The notes beneath the pieces are model-generated. The model saw only the letters and a program-made list of their open reading frames with translations. It did no database searches and was not told where the DNA came from. From assembly GCF_900108945.1 (NCBI RefSeq), contig NZ_FNYE01000016.1, forward strand, positions 95,394-159,393: DNA of 64,000 bases, in the 5' to 3' direction. The DNA comes from Paraburkholderia diazotrophica. Lineage in GTDB: Bacteria; Pseudomonadota; Gammaproteobacteria; Burkholderiales; Burkholderiaceae. Made by a program: the position numbers and the translations under genes. This document shows positions 24,963-34,112 of the stretch, piece by piece; the stretch's first letter is position 1; each line of letters begins with the position of its first letter.

Positions 24963-26873
24963 ATGGTTTCCCCGCATTCGCAACTGATGAAAGTCACGAA
25001 GCGCGTGATCGAGCGCAGCAAGCCTACGCGTGACGCCTATCTGTCGCGCATCGACAAGGCGCAGGGCAAGTTCCCGGCGCGCGGCGCGCTGTCCTGTGCG
25101 AACCTCGCGCACGGCTTTGCCGGTCTGGAGGGCAACGACAAGCTCGTCATCAAGCAGATCCGCCAGCCGAATATCGGCATCGTCTCGTCGTACAACGAGA
25201 TGCTTTCGGCGCATGCGCCGTACAAGGATTTTCCCGACGTCATCAAGGCCGCCGCGCGCGAAAGCGGCGGCGTCGCGCAGTTCGCGGGCGGCGTGCCCGC
25301 GATGTGCGACGGCATCACGCAGGGCAACGCGGGCATGGAACTGTCGCTGTTCTCGCGCGAAGTGATCGCGATGAGCACGGCCGTCGCGCTCACGCACAAC
25401 ATGTTCGACGCGGCGCTGTGCCTCGGCGTGTGCGACAAGATCGTGCCGGGCCTGCTGATCGGCGCGCTGCAGTTCGGCCATCTGCCGACCATCTTCGTGC
25501 CCGCCGGCCCGATGACGAGCGGTCTGTCGAACGACGACAAGGCGAAAGTGCGCCAGCAGTTCGCCACAGGCCAATGCGGCCGCGACGCGCTGCTCGAATC
25601 CGAGGCCGCCGCGTATCACAGCCACGGCACCTGCACGTTCTATGGCACGGCCAACAGCAACCAGATGCTGATGGAAATCATGGGCCTGCATCTGCCGGGC
25701 TCGGCGTTCGTGCATCCGCATACGCCGCTGCGCGATGCGCTGACTGCACAAGCCGCGCGCCGTGTGCTCGACCTCACCGTCGAGCGCGGCCAGTACATGC
25801 CGATCGGTCATGTGATCGACGAGAAGGCGATCGTCAACGGCATCGTCGGCTTGCTGGCGACGGGCGGTTCCACCAATCACACGCTGCACCTCGTCGCGAT
25901 TGCGCGGGCGGCGGGCATCATCATCGACTGGGACGATTTCGATACGCTGTCGGCGTCGGTGCCGCTGCTGGCCAAGGTCTATCCGAACGGCAAGGCCGAC
26001 GTGAACCACTATCACGCGGCGGGCGGCATGGCGTTCCTGATCCGCAATCTGCTCGAAGGCGGCCTGCTGCACGACGATGTGAACACCGTCGCCGGCAAGG
26101 GCCTCGCGCGCTACACGGAAGAGCCGAAGCTGCTCGACGGCAAGCTGACGTGGGTGCCCGGCGTCACCGAAAGCCAGGATACGGCAGTGCTGCGCGCCAT
26201 CAATGAGCCGTTCCAGCCGGACGGTGGACTACGCCTGATGCAGGGCAAGCTCGGGCGCGGCGTCATCAAGATTTCGGCCGTCGCGAAGCAGCATCGCATG
26301 GTGAAGGCGCCCGCGATCGTATTCGATTCGCAGGAGGCCGTGCAGGAAGCCTTCGACAACGGCGAGCTTAAGCGCGACTTCATCGCCGTCGTGCGCTTCC
26401 AGGGCGCGCGCGCAAACGGCATGCCCGAACTGCATCGTTTGACGCCGCTGCTCGGGGTGTTGCAGGATCAAGGTTTCCACGTCGCGCTCGTGACGGACGG
26501 CCGGATGTCCGGTGCATCGGGCAAGGTGCCCGCCGTCATTCACGTGTCGCCGGAAGCGCTGCTGCAAGGCCCACTTGGCAAGGTGCGCACGGGCGACACG
26601 ATCGTCATCGACGCGGAAGCGGGCGTGCTCGACGTCGAAATCGAAGATGCCGAATGGGCTGCGCGTCCGATTGCCGTGTCGCAGCATCAGGCGGAAAACG
26701 AAGTGGGCTTCGGTCGCGAGCTGTTCGGCGTGTTCCGCTCGGCGGCGGCGCCCGCGGAGTTGGGCGCGTCGGTGTTCGGGCCGCTCGTCGGCGAAGAGCC
26801 GCACGCAGCGCAGCGCGAAGGTCAAGCGGCAGGCGCCGTGTCGAGCGAAGCCAGTCACGTAATGCAGAAATGA
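24963..26873 (+). CDS. edd: Phosphogluconate dehydratase
   Basis: Edd dehydrates 6-phosphogluconate to 2-keto-3-deoxy-6-phosphogluconate, the first committed step of the Entner-Doudoroff pathway. The 636-residue protein belongs to the IlvD/Edd family with a 4Fe-4S cluster. Visible blocks are 'GIVSSYNEMLSAHAPY', 'GVPAMCDGITQGNAGMELSLFSR', 'LGVCDKIVPGLL', 'HGTCTFYGTANSNQMLMEIMGLHLPG' (cluster cysteines in these three) and 'LVTDGRMSGASGKVPAVIHV'. A GAAGGAG ribosome binding site five bases upstream supports ATG 24963. The last ~30 residues look like a loose family-variable tail. eda follows 19 bases later. Confidence 0.97.
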   Translation: MVSPHSQLMKVTKRVIERSKPTRDAYLSRIDKAQGKFPARGALSCANLAHGFAGLEGNDKLVIKQIRQPNIGIVSSYNEMLSAHAPYKDFPDVIKAAARESGGVAQFAGGVPAMCDGITQGNAGMELSLFSREVIAMSTAVALTHNMFDAALCLGVCDKIVPGLLIGALQFGHLPTIFVPAGPMTSGLSNDDKAKVRQQFATGQCGRDALLESEAAAYHSHGTCTFYGTANSNQMLMEIMGLHLPGSAFVHPHTPLRDALTAQAARRVLDLTVERGQYMPIGHVIDEKAIVNGIVGLLATGGSTNHTLHLVAIARAAGIIIDWDDFDTLSASVPLLAKVYPNGKADVNHYHAAGGMAFLIRNLLEGGLLHDDVNTVAGKGLARYTEEPKLLDGKLTWVPGVTESQDTAVLRAINEPFQPDGGLRLMQGKLGRGVIKISAVAKQHRMVKAPAIVFDSQEAVQEAFDNGELKRDFIAVVRFQGARANGMPELHRLTPLLGVLQDQGFHVALVTDGRMSGASGKVPAVIHVSPEALLQGPLGKVRTGDTIVIDAEAGVLDVEIEDAEWAARPIAVSQHQAENEVGFGRELFGVFRSAAAPAELGASVFGPLVGEEPHAAQREGQAAGAVSSEASHVMQK

Positions 26874-26892
26874 AGCGATAAGGAGTCTGAAG

Positions 26893-27534
26893 ATGACGTC
26901 GAAAACAGTCAGCGAAATCGTCCGCCTGGGTCCGGTGATTCCCGTCCTCGCATTCGATACCGTCGAGCAGGGTGAACACGTTTCGCGCGCGCTGCACGCA
27001 GGCGGCGTGAAGGTGCTCGAAATCACGTTGCGCACGCCCGCCGGCATCAAGGCGATCGAGCGCGCGAGCCAGCTTGCCGAAGACATCGTCGTGGGTGTCG
27101 GCACGATCACGAGGCCCGAGCACTGCGAGCAGGCGAAGAAGGCGGGCGCGCAGTTCGGCGTGTCGCCGGGCCTCACGAAAGAGATGCACAAGGCCGCACA
27201 GGATGCAGGTCTGCCGCTGCTGCCCGGCGTGATGACGCCGAGCGACATCATCGTCGCGCTGGAACTCGGCTATGAAATCGTCAAGTTCTTCCCGGCGCAG
27301 CAGGCGGGTGGCGTGCCGATGCTGCAGGCGTTCCACGGCCCGTTCCCGACGCTGAAGTTCTGCCCGACGGGCGGCATCACGGCGGAAACGGCGCCCAATT
27401 TCCTCGCGCTGCCGAACGTCGTGTGCGTCGGCGGTTCGTGGCTGACGCCGAAGGCGGCGCTCGCCGCGCAGAATTGGGACGAAGTCACGCGCCTCGCACA
27501 CGCTGCAAGCGAACTGGCCGCGCCCGCGCATTGA
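26893..27534 (+). CDS. eda: 2-keto-3-deoxy-6-phosphogluconate aldolase
   Basis: Eda cleaves KDPG into pyruvate and glyceraldehyde 3-phosphate. The 213-residue class I aldolase shows 'VIPVLAFDTVEQ', 'VLEITLRTPAGIKAIE' with the catalytic Glu, 'VGVGTITRPEHCEQAKKAGAQFGVSPG', and the Schiff-base lysine in 'EIVKFFPAQQAGGVPML', then 'FCPTGGITAETAPNFLALPNVVCVGGSWL'. An AAGGAG-type site precedes it. It forms an operon with edd and ends before a terminator. Confidence 0.98.
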   Translation: MTSKTVSEIVRLGPVIPVLAFDTVEQGEHVSRALHAGGVKVLEITLRTPAGIKAIERASQLAEDIVVGVGTITRPEHCEQAKKAGAQFGVSPGLTKEMHKAAQDAGLPLLPGVMTPSDIIVALELGYEIVKFFPAQQAGGVPMLQAFHGPFPTLKFCPTGGITAETAPNFLALPNVVCVGGSWLTPKAALAAQNWDEVTRLAHAASELAAPAH

Positions 27535-27584
27535 TTCGCAGCATCGCGTTTTGACGAAGCGCGTAAGAGCCTCGATGCAATGAC

Positions 27585-27634
27585 ACAGCCTCGCCGTTTT
27601 AGCCTTGAAAGGCTTTAGCGGCGAGGCTTTTTGT
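27585..27634 (+). terminator. Intrinsic terminator after eda
   Basis: AGCCTCGCCG / CGGCGAGGCT outer stem, with an inner AGCC-TTGAAA-GGCT hairpin, followed by TTTTTG. It separates edd-eda from gntP-gntK. Confidence 0.85.
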
Positions 27635-27787
27635 TTGTTGCGCGGGGACTTCGCGCGCCACGAACGTCAACAGACAGTAAAATTCAGCGTCCGCTAATAC
27701 GCCTCTCTTGAAGGCGTTTCAGCATCCGGAAGCGGGCGAGTGCAACGGCACTTGCAACTCAAACCAACAAAGCAAAGGAGGAGCTTC

Positions 27788-29149
27788 ATGGAAGCTGTCC
27801 ACGGCAGCATGCTGCTGATATACGCCGTGATCGCCATTGCAGTGCTGATCTTGATGATCACGCGCTTCAAGGTCTATCCGTTCCTCGTCCTGATCATCGT
27901 GTCGCTGCTGCTGGGCCTTGCCGTCGGCATGCCAGCGGGCACGATCGTGAAGTCGTTCGAAACCGGCAATGGCAACACGCTGGGCCATATCGCGATCGTC
28001 GTGGGCCTCGGCACGATGCTCGGCAAGATGATGGCCGAGTCGGGCGGCGCCGAGCGCATCGCCACCACGCTGATCCGCTGGTTCGGCGAAAAGAATATCC
28101 ACTGGGCGATGATGTTCGTCGCAATCATCGTCGGCTTGCCGGTGTTCTTCGAAGTCGGCTTCGTGCTGCTGATCCCCATTGCCTTCAACGTCGCGAAGCG
28201 CACGGGTAAATCGCTGCTGCTGATCGGCCTGCCGATGGTCGCAGGTCTCTCCGTCGTGCACGGTCTGATTCCGCCGCACCCGGCCGCGCTGCTCGCCGTG
28301 CAGGCGTATCACGCCGATATCGGTCGCACGATCGCATACGGTCTGCTCGTCGGTGTGCCGACGGCCATCGTGGCGGGTCCGCTGTTTGCGCTGCTGATCC
28401 ATCGTCAGGTCAAGCTCGCGAATAACAATCCGCTCGCCGCGCAATTCGTCGACGTCGAGCACGAGGCGGGCACGCGCGATCTGCCCGGCTTCGGCATCAC
28501 GCTCTTCACGGTTCTGTTGCCCGTGATCCTGATGCTGATCGGCAGTTGGGCGGATCTCGTGTTTGCGCCGAAAACGACGCCGAACGATCTGCTGAAGTTC
28601 ATCGGCACGTCGGATGTCGCGTTGCTGATCTCGGTGCTGGTGAGCTTCTGGACGTTCGGCGCGAGCCGCGGCTTCAATCGCGAGCAGATCCAGAAGTTCT
28701 GCGGCGACTGTCTGGCGCCGATCGCGGGCATTACGCTGATCGTCGGTGCGGGTGGCGGTTTCGGACGCGTGCTGATGGACAGCGGCATCTCGAAGGAAAT
28801 CGTCGCAACGGCGACGGCGGCGCACCTGTCGCCGCTGCTGTTCGGCTGGTTCGTCGCGGCGCTGATCCGTCTCGCGACGGGTTCCGCGACGGTTGCAATG
28901 ACGACGGCCTGCGGCATCGTCGCGCCGATCGCAGCCGCGAGCGGCGTCCAGGTGAAGCCGGAACTGCTGGTGCTCGCGACGGGTTCGGGCTCGCTGATTT
29001 TCTCGCACGTGAACGACGGCGGTTTCTGGCTGATCAAGGAGTATTTCGGAATGACGGTGGGGCAGACGTTCAAGACGTGGTCGCTCTGCGAAACCATCAT
29101 TTCGCTGATGGGCCTCGGTTTGACCTTCGCATTGGCGGCGGTCCTGTAA
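27788..29149 (+). CDS. gntP: Gluconate permease (GntP family)
   Basis: A 453-residue inner-membrane symporter with 12 or more predicted segments. GntP-family blocks include 'GLGTMLGKMMAESGGAERIA', 'VGLPVFFEVGFVLLIPIAF', 'HGLIPPHPAALLAV' and 'GSGSLIFSHVNDGGFWLIKEYF'. It imports D-gluconate with protons. The ATG at 27788 has an AAAGGAGGAG site five bases upstream. gntK follows after ten bases, and the product feeds the edd-eda pathway directly upstream. Confidence 0.95.
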   Translation: MEAVHGSMLLIYAVIAIAVLILMITRFKVYPFLVLIIVSLLLGLAVGMPAGTIVKSFETGNGNTLGHIAIVVGLGTMLGKMMAESGGAERIATTLIRWFGEKNIHWAMMFVAIIVGLPVFFEVGFVLLIPIAFNVAKRTGKSLLLIGLPMVAGLSVVHGLIPPHPAALLAVQAYHADIGRTIAYGLLVGVPTAIVAGPLFALLIHRQVKLANNNPLAAQFVDVEHEAGTRDLPGFGITLFTVLLPVILMLIGSWADLVFAPKTTPNDLLKFIGTSDVALLISVLVSFWTFGASRGFNREQIQKFCGDCLAPIAGITLIVGAGGGFGRVLMDSGISKEIVATATAAHLSPLLFGWFVAALIRLATGSATVAMTTACGIVAPIAAASGVQVKPELLVLATGSGSLIFSHVNDGGFWLIKEYFGMTVGQTFKTWSLCETIISLMGLGLTFALAAVL

Positions 29150-29159
29150 GGAGTTTCAA

Positions 29160-29654
29160 ATGATTCTGATCGCGATGGGCGTGTCGGGTGCCGGCAAGAC
29201 CCGCATTGGCGAATTGCTGGCGGAGCGGCTCAACTGCGCTTTCACCGATGGCGACGCGTTTCACAGCGCCGCCAACAAGGAAAAGATGCACCGCGGCATC
29301 CCGCTGACGGACGAAGACCGTTGGCCGTGGCTCAGAACGATCCGTGCCGCAATCGAGGAAAAGCAGCAGGCGAACGAGACGGCCGTGTTCACGTGCTCGT
29401 CGCTCAAGCGCTCGTATCGCGACATCCTGCGTGATGGCGACAAGGATGTGTGCTTCGTGTATCTGAAGGGCACGCGTGAACTGCTGGCGCAGCGTCTGCA
29501 GACACGCACCGGGCATTTCTTCGATCCGTCGCTGCTGCAAAGCCAGCTCGATACGCTGGAAGAGCCGGGCGAGGACGAAGCGATTACGGTGAGCATCGAG
29601 CTGACGCCGGAACAGATCGTCGATGAGACGCTCGCGAAGATCAAGCTGCGATAA
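29160..29654 (+). CDS. gntK: Gluconokinase
   Basis: GntK phosphorylates gluconate to 6-phosphogluconate. The 164-residue P-loop kinase has 'MGVSGAGKTRIGELLAERL' (Walker A at residues ~8-15), 'FTDGDAFHSAANKEKMHRGIPLTDEDRWPWL' and 'SSLKRSYRDILR', all typical of GntK. A strong AAGGAG precedes the ATG. It ends the gntP-gntK unit. Confidence 0.97.
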   Translation: MILIAMGVSGAGKTRIGELLAERLNCAFTDGDAFHSAANKEKMHRGIPLTDEDRWPWLRTIRAAIEEKQQANETAVFTCSSLKRSYRDILRDGDKDVCFVYLKGTRELLAQRLQTRTGHFFDPSLLQSQLDTLEEPGEDEAITVSIELTPEQIVDETLAKIKLR

Positions 29655-29680
29655 CGCGTGAGTCTGCACATGCAGCAGTC

Positions 29681-29712
29681 GTAAAAAAGGCGCCTTCGCA
29701 GGCGCCTTTTTC
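29681..29712. terminator. Bidirectional terminator between gntK and purB
   Basis: AAAAAAGGCGCC / GGCGCCTTTTT with a TTCGCA loop; A-run and T-run on either side serve both convergent genes. Confidence 0.9.
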
Positions 29713-29753
29713 ATATCCGCATCGTCGGGCGATGCGTGCAGCGAGCAAGCGGA

Positions 29754-31142
29754 TCAGCTGATCCGCTTCGCCAGTTCAGCTGCCTTGCCGATGTACGATG
29801 CGGGCGTCATCGCGAGCAGACGTTCCTTCGCATCGGCTGGAATCGACAGGCCGTTGATGAACGTCTGCAGCGCCTCGCGCGTGATGCCCTTGCCGCGCGT
29901 CAGTTCCTTCAACTGCTCGTACGGGTTCTCGATGCCGAAACGGCGCATCACCGTTTGCACAGGCTCGGCGAGCACTTCCCACGTCGCATCGAGGTCTTCG
30001 TTCAGACGCTGCGGATTCACTTCGAGCTTGTCGAGGCCGCGATTGAGCGCGTCATACGCAAGCAGCGCGTAGCCGAACGCGACGCCGATATTGCGCAGCA
30101 CCGTCGAGTCCGTCAGGTCGCGCTGCCAGCGCGAAACGGGCAGCTTGTCGGCGAGATGGCGCAGCGTCGCGTTGGCGAGGCCCAAGTTGCCTTCCGAGTT
30201 TTCGAAGTCGATCGGGTTGACCTTGTGCGGCATCGTCGACGAGCCGATCTCGCCCGCCTTCGTCCTCTGCTTGAAGTAGCCCAGCGAAATGTAGCCCCAC
30301 ACGTCGCGGTCGAGATCGAGCAGGATCGTGTTTGCGCGCGCAACCGCATCGAACAGCTCGGCCATGTAGTCGTGCGGTTCGATCTGGATCGTGTACGGAT
30401 TGAACGTCAGCTTCAGGCGCTGCTCGACGACTTGCTTCGAGAACGCTTCCCAGTCGAATTCCGGATACGCCGACAGATGCGCATTGAAGTTGCCGACGGC
30501 GCCGTTCATCTTGCCGAGCAGCTCGACTTTCGCGATGCGCTCGATCGCGCGCGATAGCCGAGCCGCGACGTTCGCGATTTCCTTGCCGAGCGTGGTCGGG
30601 CTCGCGGGCTGGCCGTGCGTGCGCGAGAGCATCGGCTGATCGGCCTGCGCATGTGCGAGCGCGACGAGACGCTGATGCACCGAGCGCAGCGCCGGCAGGA
30701 TCACATGTTCGCGCGCGCCTGCGAGCATCAGGCCATGCGATGTGTTGTTGATGTCCTCGGACGTGCACGCGAAGTGGATGAATTCGCTTGCGCGCTCCAG
30801 TTCCGGCTGGCCCTTCACCGATTCCTTCAGCCAGTACTCGACGGCCTTCACGTCGTGATTCGTCACGCGCTCGATTTCCTTGATGCGCGCGGCGTCATGC
30901 GCGGTGAAGCGCTCGACCAGCTGCAGCAGGAATTGCTCCGATGCTTCGGAGAAGCGCGGCACTTCGGCGAAGCCTGCGTGCGACAGCGCGATCAGCCAGT
31001 GAATTTCCGCCATCACGCGATGGCGCATGAATGCGGCTTCCGAAAGCCAGTCGCGAAGGGCTTCGGTTTTCGATGCGTAACGGCCGTCGAGCGGGGACAG
31101 GGCGGTCAACGCGAAGAGGGTGTCGGGGCGAGTGTCGGACAT
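29754..31142 (-). CDS. purB: Adenylosuccinate lyase
   Basis: PurB acts twice in purine synthesis, cleaving SAICAR and adenylosuccinate to release fumarate. The 462-residue protein has the fumarase/aspartase signature 'GSSTMPHKVNPIDFENSEGN', plus 'HFACTSEDINNTSHGLM' and 'RTHGQPASPTTLGKE'. Length agrees with the gammaproteobacterial-type PurB (~456). It is divergent from the LysR gene. Confidence 0.98.
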   Translation of the reverse strand: MSDTRPDTLFALTALSPLDGRYASKTEALRDWLSEAAFMRHRVMAEIHWLIALSHAGFAEVPRFSEASEQFLLQLVERFTAHDAARIKEIERVTNHDVKAVEYWLKESVKGQPELERASEFIHFACTSEDINNTSHGLMLAGAREHVILPALRSVHQRLVALAHAQADQPMLSRTHGQPASPTTLGKEIANVAARLSRAIERIAKVELLGKMNGAVGNFNAHLSAYPEFDWEAFSKQVVEQRLKLTFNPYTIQIEPHDYMAELFDAVARANTILLDLDRDVWGYISLGYFKQRTKAGEIGSSTMPHKVNPIDFENSEGNLGLANATLRHLADKLPVSRWQRDLTDSTVLRNIGVAFGYALLAYDALNRGLDKLEVNPQRLNEDLDATWEVLAEPVQTVMRRFGIENPYEQLKELTRGKGITREALQTFINGLSIPADAKERLLAMTPASYIGKAAELAKRIS

Positions 31143-31264
31143 GATGGGAGGGGCAGCAACGGTGAAGAATCGGGTGACAGATATCAGCGGGGAGAACCGC
31201 GAATTTTACCACTTTAGGACATGCGGCCCGACGCGTGCCTCGCCTCTTGCGCGCGCGACGCCGC

Positions 31265-31270
31265 TAAAAT
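31265..31270 (+). promoter_or_regulatory. Candidate -10 of the LysR gene
   Basis: TAAAAT lies 37 bases before the start codon. No good -35 was found. Confidence 0.3.
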
Positions 31271-31306
31271 GCGGGCTTTCTGTCATTGCTGGGGCACTGA
31301 GTCGCT

Positions 31307-32263
31307 ATGGAACTGAAATGGCTCGAAGACTTCGTTTCGCTCGCGGAGACGCGCAGCTTCAGCCGCTCGGCCGAGCTGCGGCACGTCACGCAGCCCGCCT
31401 TTTCGCGGCGCATTCAGGCGCTGGAGGCGTGGCTCGGAACTGAACTGATCGATCGTTCGGTTTACCCGACCCGCCTGACGGCAGCGGGCCAGGTGTTCTA
31501 CGAGCAGGCACTGGCGATGCTCTCGCAGTTCCACGAGGCGCGCACGCTGCTTCGCGGCCACACGGCGACACCCGCCGCGACGATCGAATTCGCGGTGCCG
31601 CATACGCTGTCGTTGACGTATTTTCCGAGCTGGCTGCAACGCATCGAGGCGCAGCTCGGCCCGATCCACACGCGGCTGCGCGCGCTGAACGTTCACGATG
31701 CCGTGCTGTCGCTGGTCGAGGGCGGCTGCGATCTGGTGATGGGCTATCACCATCCGAGCCATCCTGTCGCGCTCGATCCCGCGCGCTACGACATGCTGAC
31801 GCTCGGCATCGAGTCGATCAGTCCGTTCTCCGCGCCGGGCAAAGGCGGACGCCCGCGCTACACGCTGCCCGGCACGCCCGACGCGCCGACGCCGTACCTC
31901 TCGTACACGCCGAACGCGTATCTGGGCCGCATGACGGAAGTGATCTTCGCGACCGCGCCGGGGCGTCTCTATCTCGATCGCGTGTACGAGACCGACATGG
32001 CCGAAGGACTGAAGGCGATGGCGCTCGCCGGACACGGCGTCGCGTTCCTGCCGCATAGCGCCGTCGAAGATGCCGTCGCCGATGGCAGATTGATACGCCT
32101 CGACCGCGCATCGCGCGGCGTCCCGCAAGGCCAGCTCACGCTGACGATGGAAATCCGCCTCTATCGCGACAAGCTCGCGGCGCAAGCCGACGACGCGCGC
32201 CAGCAACTCGTGCGCGCGTTGTGGGACGTCGTGAGCGCGGAACTCGCGCAAGGCTCGAAGTAA
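31307..32263 (+). CDS. LysR-family regulator, HypT (YjiE)-like
   Basis: This 318-residue protein has a LysR helix-turn-helix at residues ~1-60 ('WLEDFVSLAETRSFSRSAELRHVTQPAFSRRIQALE'; the recognition helix is TQPAFSRRIQALE) and a periplasmic-binding-like effector domain. The details 'SLTYFPSWLQRI', 'YTPNAYLGRM' and 'AEGLKAMALAGHGVAFLPHSAVED' recall E. coli HypT, a hypochlorite-responsive factor. That is similarity by eye, not a database hit. It is followed on the same strand by gdhA, with a LysR-type dyad in the gap, so gdhA is a candidate target. Confidence 0.88.
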   Translation: MELKWLEDFVSLAETRSFSRSAELRHVTQPAFSRRIQALEAWLGTELIDRSVYPTRLTAAGQVFYEQALAMLSQFHEARTLLRGHTATPAATIEFAVPHTLSLTYFPSWLQRIEAQLGPIHTRLRALNVHDAVLSLVEGGCDLVMGYHHPSHPVALDPARYDMLTLGIESISPFSAPGKGGRPRYTLPGTPDAPTPYLSYTPNAYLGRMTEVIFATAPGRLYLDRVYETDMAEGLKAMALAGHGVAFLPHSAVEDAVADGRLIRLDRASRGVPQGQLTLTMEIRLYRDKLAAQADDARQQLVRALWDVVSAELAQGSK

Positions 32264-32338
32264 CGTTCACCGACACCACGCCCAGGCGAGAACGCGTGCG
32301 AATACACCCTTGCGACACGCATTTGCGCTTTTCCCAGC

Positions 32339-32359
32339 GTTATGCAAGAAAGACATAAC
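32339..32359. promoter_or_regulatory. LysR-type dyad upstream of gdhA
   Basis: GTTATG and CATAAC are perfect inverted halves separated by nine bases, matching the T-N11-A architecture of LysR sites. The dyad is ~80 bases before the gdhA start codon. Confidence 0.45.
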
Positions 32360-32437
32360 CGGATGAACAATCGGCATTGGACCCGTTCGGCGCTTTTTTT
32401 CGACAATGGCGTCACCCGATAAAACGCTGGAGCGTTC

Positions 32438-33730
32438 ATGTCTACCGCGGCAAATGTGCAGTCCATCCCGTCCTACCTTCATCAGGACGATCTCGGCCCC
32501 TGGGGCAACTATCTCCGTCAAGTCGATCGCGTCGCGCCGTATCTCGGCTCGCTGTCGCGCTGGCTCGAAACGCTGAAGCGACCGAAGCGCATTCTCATCG
32601 TGGATTGCCCGATCGAACTCGATAACGGCACCGTGGCGCACTTCGAAGGCTATCGCGTGCAGCACAACGTATCGCGCGGTCCGGGCAAGGGCGGCGTGCG
32701 TTATCACCAGGACGTGACGCTGTCGGAAGTGATGGCGCTGTCCGCGTGGATGTCAGTGAAGAACGCTGCCGTGAACGTGCCGTACGGCGGCGCGAAGGGC
32801 GGTATCCGCGTCGATCCGCGCACGCTGTCGCGCGGCGAACTGGAGCGCGTGACGCGCCGCTATACGAGCGAGATTGGCATCATCATCGGACCGAACACCG
32901 ACATCCCCGCGCCGGACGTGAACACGAACGAGCAGATCATGGCGTGGATGATGGACACGTACTCGATGAACCAGGGCCAGACGTCGACGGGCGTCGTGAC
33001 AGGCAAGCCGATAACGCTCGGCGGGTCGCTCGGCCGTCGCGAGGCGACGGGCCGCGGCGTGTTCGTCGTCGGCTGCGAAGCGGCTCGCCGCATCGGCATG
33101 GACATCGAAGGTGCGCGCATTGCCGTGCAGGGCTTCGGCAACGTGGGCGGCATCGCGGCGCGTCTGTATCAGGAAGCGGGCGCGAAGGTCGTTGCCGTGC
33201 AGGATCACACGGGCACGCTGTACAAGGAATCGGGCATCGATGCAGTTGCGCTGCTCGATTACGTCGCGAAGCATGGCGGCGTCGGCGGTTATCCGGAAGC
33301 GGACAAGATTGCGAACGATGACTTCTGGACGGTCGAGTCGGACATCCTGATTCCGGCTGCGCTTGAAAACCAGATCACCGAAAAGAACGCCGGCAAGATT
33401 CGCACGAAGATCATCGTCGAAGGCGCAAACGGCCCGACCACGACGGCCGCCGACGACATCCTGCACGACAAGGGCATCCTCGTGATCCCCGACGTCGTTG
33501 CGAATGCGGGTGGCGTGACGGTCTCGTACTTCGAGTGGGTGCAGGACTTCTCGAGCTTCTTCTGGACAGAAGACGAGATCAACGAGCGTCTCGAGCGCGT
33601 GATGCGCGAAGCGTTCGCAGCCGTGTGGCAAGTGGCGAGCGAGCAGAAGGTATCGGTGCGTACGGCGGCGTTTATCGTCGCGTGCAAGCGCATTCTGCAA
33701 GCGCGCGAAATGCGCGGCCTGTATCCCTGA
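32438..33730 (+). CDS. gdhA: Glutamate dehydrogenase
   Basis: The enzyme interconverts glutamate and 2-oxoglutarate plus ammonium. The 430-residue protein belongs to the hexameric Glu/Leu/Phe/Val dehydrogenase family: 'GPGKGGVRYHQDVTLSEVMALSAWMSVKNAAVNVPYGGAKGGI' region with the substrate lysines, 'GRREATGRGVFVV', the dinucleotide motif 'VQGFGNVGGIAA', and 'EGANGPTTTAADDIL'. Length (~430) fits the short hexameric class, often NAD-dependent or dual; cofactor cannot be settled here. Glutamate transport genes lie downstream. Confidence 0.95.
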   Translation: MSTAANVQSIPSYLHQDDLGPWGNYLRQVDRVAPYLGSLSRWLETLKRPKRILIVDCPIELDNGTVAHFEGYRVQHNVSRGPGKGGVRYHQDVTLSEVMALSAWMSVKNAAVNVPYGGAKGGIRVDPRTLSRGELERVTRRYTSEIGIIIGPNTDIPAPDVNTNEQIMAWMMDTYSMNQGQTSTGVVTGKPITLGGSLGRREATGRGVFVVGCEAARRIGMDIEGARIAVQGFGNVGGIAARLYQEAGAKVVAVQDHTGTLYKESGIDAVALLDYVAKHGGVGGYPEADKIANDDFWTVESDILIPAALENQITEKNAGKIRTKIIVEGANGPTTTAADDILHDKGILVIPDVVANAGGVTVSYFEWVQDFSSFFWTEDEINERLERVMREAFAAVWQVASEQKVSVRTAAFIVACKRILQAREMRGLYP

Positions 33731-33773
33731 TACAGCGGCGCGGCCCGGTCCTGTCGGATACCTGGCCGCGCAC

Positions 33774-33798
33774 GGCGCCTGTCATGAAGACAGGCGCC
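33774..33798. repeat. Perfect 10-base inverted repeat after gdhA
   Basis: GGCGCCTGTC and GACAGGCGCC around a five-base ATGAA loop, with no T-run. It could stabilise the gdhA mRNA end or assist termination. Confidence 0.6.
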
Positions 33799-33862
33799 TC
33801 GCAACAAACGTTTCACCCATGTCTTTGTCTGCGCGATTCCACGGACTCGCGCAGAATAGCGG

Positions 33863-33895
33863 GCGGACGGCATCTCCGGGTGCCGTCCGCTTTTG
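33863..33895 (+). terminator. Intrinsic terminator downstream of gdhA
   Basis: GCGGACGGCA / TGCCGTCCGC hairpin (10 pairs) followed by TTTT. Confidence 0.75.
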
Positions 33896-34112
33896 CGCAG
33901 TTGATGCCGGAAAGAGTTGGATCTGACCGGCAAAAACGACGCATCTAATGACGCGTGCATCATCGCGTCGAGCCGCTGCAAGCCAATACCGACGCTGTGT
34001 CGCGCAAATGGTGGCTTTATGCAACACTGCACGCGGAAACATGGTTAACAACCATACTTTCAGAATAATTACTGATATAAACTGGCGCCGGTTCTTGCCA
34101 AGGAGATCACAA

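Larger units (their letters stand above)
33731..34112. other. Intergenic region gdhA-gltI
   Basis: About 380 bases with no gene. It holds two strong hairpins (33774-33798 and 33863-33895) and, further on, a less GC-rich stretch (34035-34085) likely to contain the gltI promoter. TTTCAG and a TATAAA-like box near 34060-34082 are possible but weak. Confidence 0.5.

Noticed and set aside
34083..34099. Possible sigma-54 promoter (TGGC...TTGC) before gltI
   Set aside because: The GG-GC spacing is 11 rather than the required 10, and the start would fall at the ribosome binding site with no leader.
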